Shown here piece by piece: positions 62,201 to 64,000 of a DNA stretch of 64,000 nt; position 1 is the stretch's first letter, and each line of letters begins with the position of its first letter. The stretch spans positions 1,240,001 to 1,304,000 of the forward strand of contig CAVYKV010000001.1 of assembly GCA_963769255.1 (NCBI GenBank), read 5' to 3'. The position numbers and the translations under genes were made by a program. The notes under the pieces were generated by a model, which was not told the origin of the DNA, did not search any database, and saw only the letters and a list, made by a program, of their open reading frames with translations. The DNA comes from JAKACA01 sp963769255 (GTDB taxonomy: Bacteria > Actinomycetota > Acidimicrobiia > Acidimicrobiales > Bog-793).

Positions 62201-64000
62201 TCACCGTTCGATGTACGACCAAACCCCGCCCTTGTCCTCGACGAGCAAGCGTTGTGTGTTGTCCCCGGTCGGACTGTCTTCACCGGCCTGGAAGCACAGC
62301 GACGACGACGCGCAAGCTCCCGCGTAGAGCTCTCCGAAGCTCGAGGAGAGGAACTTCGTGCGCCACGTCGTTCCGTTCAGCTCCATAGCCATCGCCACCT
62401 CGTCGCCTGCACCGCTGGAGTAGGCCCAGCCGCCGGCATAGCACGACGTGACCGAGCTGCAGTTGATGCCGTACAGCCCCGAGCTCTCCATCCCGCTCGG
62501 CGCTGGGAGGACCCGGGTCGTCCACGTGCTGCCCTTCAACACATCGACGACGGCTTCCCACTTGCTGACGTACGCCTCGCCGTCCGCGATGCAGCTCGTC
62601 GAGGAGAAGCACTGCAAACCCGATAGCTCCGTGTCCTCCGAACCGCCGAGTGGGAACGACTTCTCGGTGACGGCCCATGTGCCGCCGTTCCAGGTCTCGA
62701 TGGCTGAATATTCGCCGTTCTCGTGGTAATACTCGACCAGCGAGTCACAGTGCTTCTTCGACGTGCAACTCACGGCATAGGGGTAGGTGTCGTCGTCGTA
62801 GAGCTGGAACATGGGACTCGCCGAGATGGTCGAGCCGTTCAGTGTCCCAGCGATCGGCGAGTCCTCGGAGGAACCGACGAGGAGGCACGAGGTCGAGCTC
62901 CAACACGATGCCGCCCACCAGTATGCGTAGTAAGCGACCAGACCCGACGGCTTCTCTGTGAGCACCCGGAAGGACTTCTGGTTGAACTCGAGCGCGAGAG
63001 GGCCTTCGTCGTAGTACTCGAACTCGGAGCCTCCTGTGAGGAGACAGAAGCTGGTCGACGTGCAGGTGATCCCACCCAGCCACGCTCCGTAGAGGCCAAC
63101 CGGAGCGACAAGAGACGTCCACCCTTTGCCGTGCCAGACCTCGACGAGGGGTAGATAGAGATCCCCGGTGTAGATTTCGCCGTCAGCCACGCAGTACGTG
63201 TGCGACGAGCAGACGATTGCCTCGAAGTAGGCATACGGCGTGAACTGCTTCGGGAAGTTCGACACCTCGAAGCCGTGCGAGGTGAGAGATTCAACGACGG
63301 GGAGATCGGTGAACAACGTGCTCTGGGCATCGTAGTCGCCACCCACGACGCACTTGGTGGCCGACATGCACGCCACGGTGTCGAGGTCGGTGTATGACAG
63401 CGGTGCCGGCGCCTGCACGCGGTCGGTCACCCACTTACTGCCGTTCCACGTCTCGGCGAATCCGGAGGCATAAGCGTCGTTGTTCGCGCCGTAGCCGGCG
63501 GCGACACAGTCACTCGGTGTGCAGGAGACACCCCAGAGCTCCTCGTAGGCTGTAAACGAGTCATTCGACCCGGCCTGGGTCACCGTGAGCCCAGGAGACA
63601 GGCGAATGTTCTCAGTGAGGGGGATCTCAACCTCTTCGCCGTACTGGTAGCCAACGGCGAGACAGGACGCGGCCGACCGGCAGGAGACGGCGGTGAGCAC
63701 GTTCTCGTCAACACCTGGCGAGGGAAAGCCGGAAAGATTGGTCCAACTCCCGTCGTATTCGGTGATGTACGCGTCGTCCTCGTCCTCGTAGCTGCCGACG
63801 GCGAAGCACTCGGTCAAAGTCGGGCATGACACTCCGTTGAGGTACGCCGTCCCACCCGGCGAGGACACGCTCTGGAGGCTGTAGCCGGAGCCACCGGTGA
63901 ACTCGATGGCCAGCGGAGAGTCGTTCACGCGACCGACTGCCATGCAAAACGTGGCCGAGAAGCACGAGACGGCCTCCACATCGGCATCCTCGGCGCCGAC
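62201..64000 (-). CDS. Large secreted Cys-pair propeller-like repeat protein, 5' end outside window
   Basis: The frame is open to the right edge, giving 599 visible residues. It consists of about a dozen repeats of roughly 45-50 residues built around S-C-x(4-5)-C-x-A-x-G (VSCPTLTECFAVGSY; VSCRSAASCLAVGYQ; VSCTPSDCVAAGY; VACMSATKCVVGGDY; ITCTSTSFCLLTGGS; LQCFSSTSCIADGEA; INCSSVTSCYAGGWA) with W-N/K-G-x-x-W strands (TWNGSKW, VWHGKGW, TWNGGTW, LNGTTW). The Cys pairs should form a disulfide in each blade of an extracellular beta-propeller. The signal peptide would lie outside the window. It resembles the sensor domains of the two sigma-linked proteins but lacks their Asp-boxes. Confidence 0.7.
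   Translation of the reverse strand, partial: VGAEDADVEAVSCFSATFCMAVGRVNDSPLAIEFTGGSGYSLQSVSSPGGTAYLNGVSCPTLTECFAVGSYEDEDDAYITEYDGSWTNLSGFPSPGVDENVLTAVSCRSAASCLAVGYQYGEEVEIPLTENIRLSPGLTVTQAGSNDSFTAYEELWGVSCTPSDCVAAGYGANNDAYASGFAETWNGSKWVTDRVQAPAPLSYTDLDTVACMSATKCVVGGDYDAQSTLFTDLPVVESLTSHGFEVSNFPKQFTPYAYFEAIVCSSHTYCVADGEIYTGDLYLPLVEVWHGKGWTSLVAPVGLYGAWLGGITCTSTSFCLLTGGSEFEYYDEGPLALEFNQKSFRVLTEKPSGLVAYYAYWWAASCWSSTSCLLVGSSEDSPIAGTLNGSTISASPMFQLYDDDTYPYAVSCTSKKHCDSLVEYYHENGEYSAIETWNGGTWAVTEKSFPLGGSEDTELSGLQCFSSTSCIADGEAYVSKWEAVVDVLKGSTWTTRVLPAPSGMESSGLYGINCSSVTSCYAGGWAYSSGAGDEVAMAMELNGTTWRTKFLSSSFGELYAGACASSSLCFQAGEDSPTGDNTQRLLVEDKGGVWSYIER

Overview
The window is high-GC DNA with dense, translationally coupled genes and many GTG starts. 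An F420/LLM-type oxidoreductase, a TIGR03086 (mycothiol-type DinB-like) protein, an SCO6745-like protein, MacB-type exporters and actinobacterial 'CMRSHGV' lipoprotein repeats point to an actinomycete (Actinomycetota). The class, perhaps Acidimicrobiia, is only a guess. There is no rRNA, complete tRNA or CRISPR array.

Left margin (1-9,790) is a graveyard of mobile DNA and broken genes. It holds a Tn554-like tnpA-tnpB-tnpC recombinase set with two single-base frameshifts. An IS3-family element has split an FtsX permease gene, whose 3' end lies beyond the IS. A fragment of the partner ABC ATPase, a 35-bp perfect palindrome, an intact propeller-type lipoprotein and remnants of a second propeller gene and a DUF4389 gene complete the region.

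9,859-15,619 (minus strand) is one apparent six-gene operon: ECF sigma factor, membrane-anchored beta-propeller protein, Cys-repeat lipoprotein, MacA-like adaptor with a peptidoglycan-binding domain, ABC ATPase and MacB permease. The sigma/propeller pair recurs at 47,501-49,413, which suggests a propeller-type anti-sigma or sensor module.

17,137-36,658 (plus strand) is a clean run of 17 genes for uptake and complete breakdown of nucleosides. A BMP lipoprotein with its ABC ATPase and two permeases imports them. Cytidine and adenosine deaminases, thymidine phosphorylase, purine nucleoside phosphorylase and pseudouridine glycosidase/kinase release bases and sugar phosphates. A PGM2-like mutase, deoxyribose-phosphate aldolase and two aldehyde dehydrogenase-family proteins process the sugars. 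Beta-ureidopropionase, dihydropyrimidinase and an LLM oxidoreductase finish pyrimidine-ring degradation. No classical dihydropyrimidine dehydrogenase is present, so the LLM enzyme is a candidate for that step. A divergent epimerase gene precedes the run.

36,633-46,969 carries an Ig-repeat fragment, cydAB (cytochrome bd oxidase), a shattered YdeP/FdhF-like molybdopterin oxidoreductase, a 3' fragment of tRNA-Gly, a FUSC-family transporter divergent from an MFS exporter, a 3-hydroxyisobutyrate-dehydrogenase-like gene, a glyoxalase-fold protein and a 56-residue membrane protein.

47,000-64,000 mixes intact genes with decay. Intact genes are the second sigma/propeller pair, an MFS transporter, an SCO6745-like protein, secreted proteins, a TIGR03086 protein, an alpha/beta hydrolase, a CYTH-CHAD protein, a PfpI protein, a GAF-SpoIIE phosphatase and a large secreted Cys-pair repeat protein running off the right edge. 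Decayed genes are SDR and methyltransferase fragments, a NarL-type response regulator, and a GNAT gene whose N-terminal half is inverted as a block of about 300 bp.
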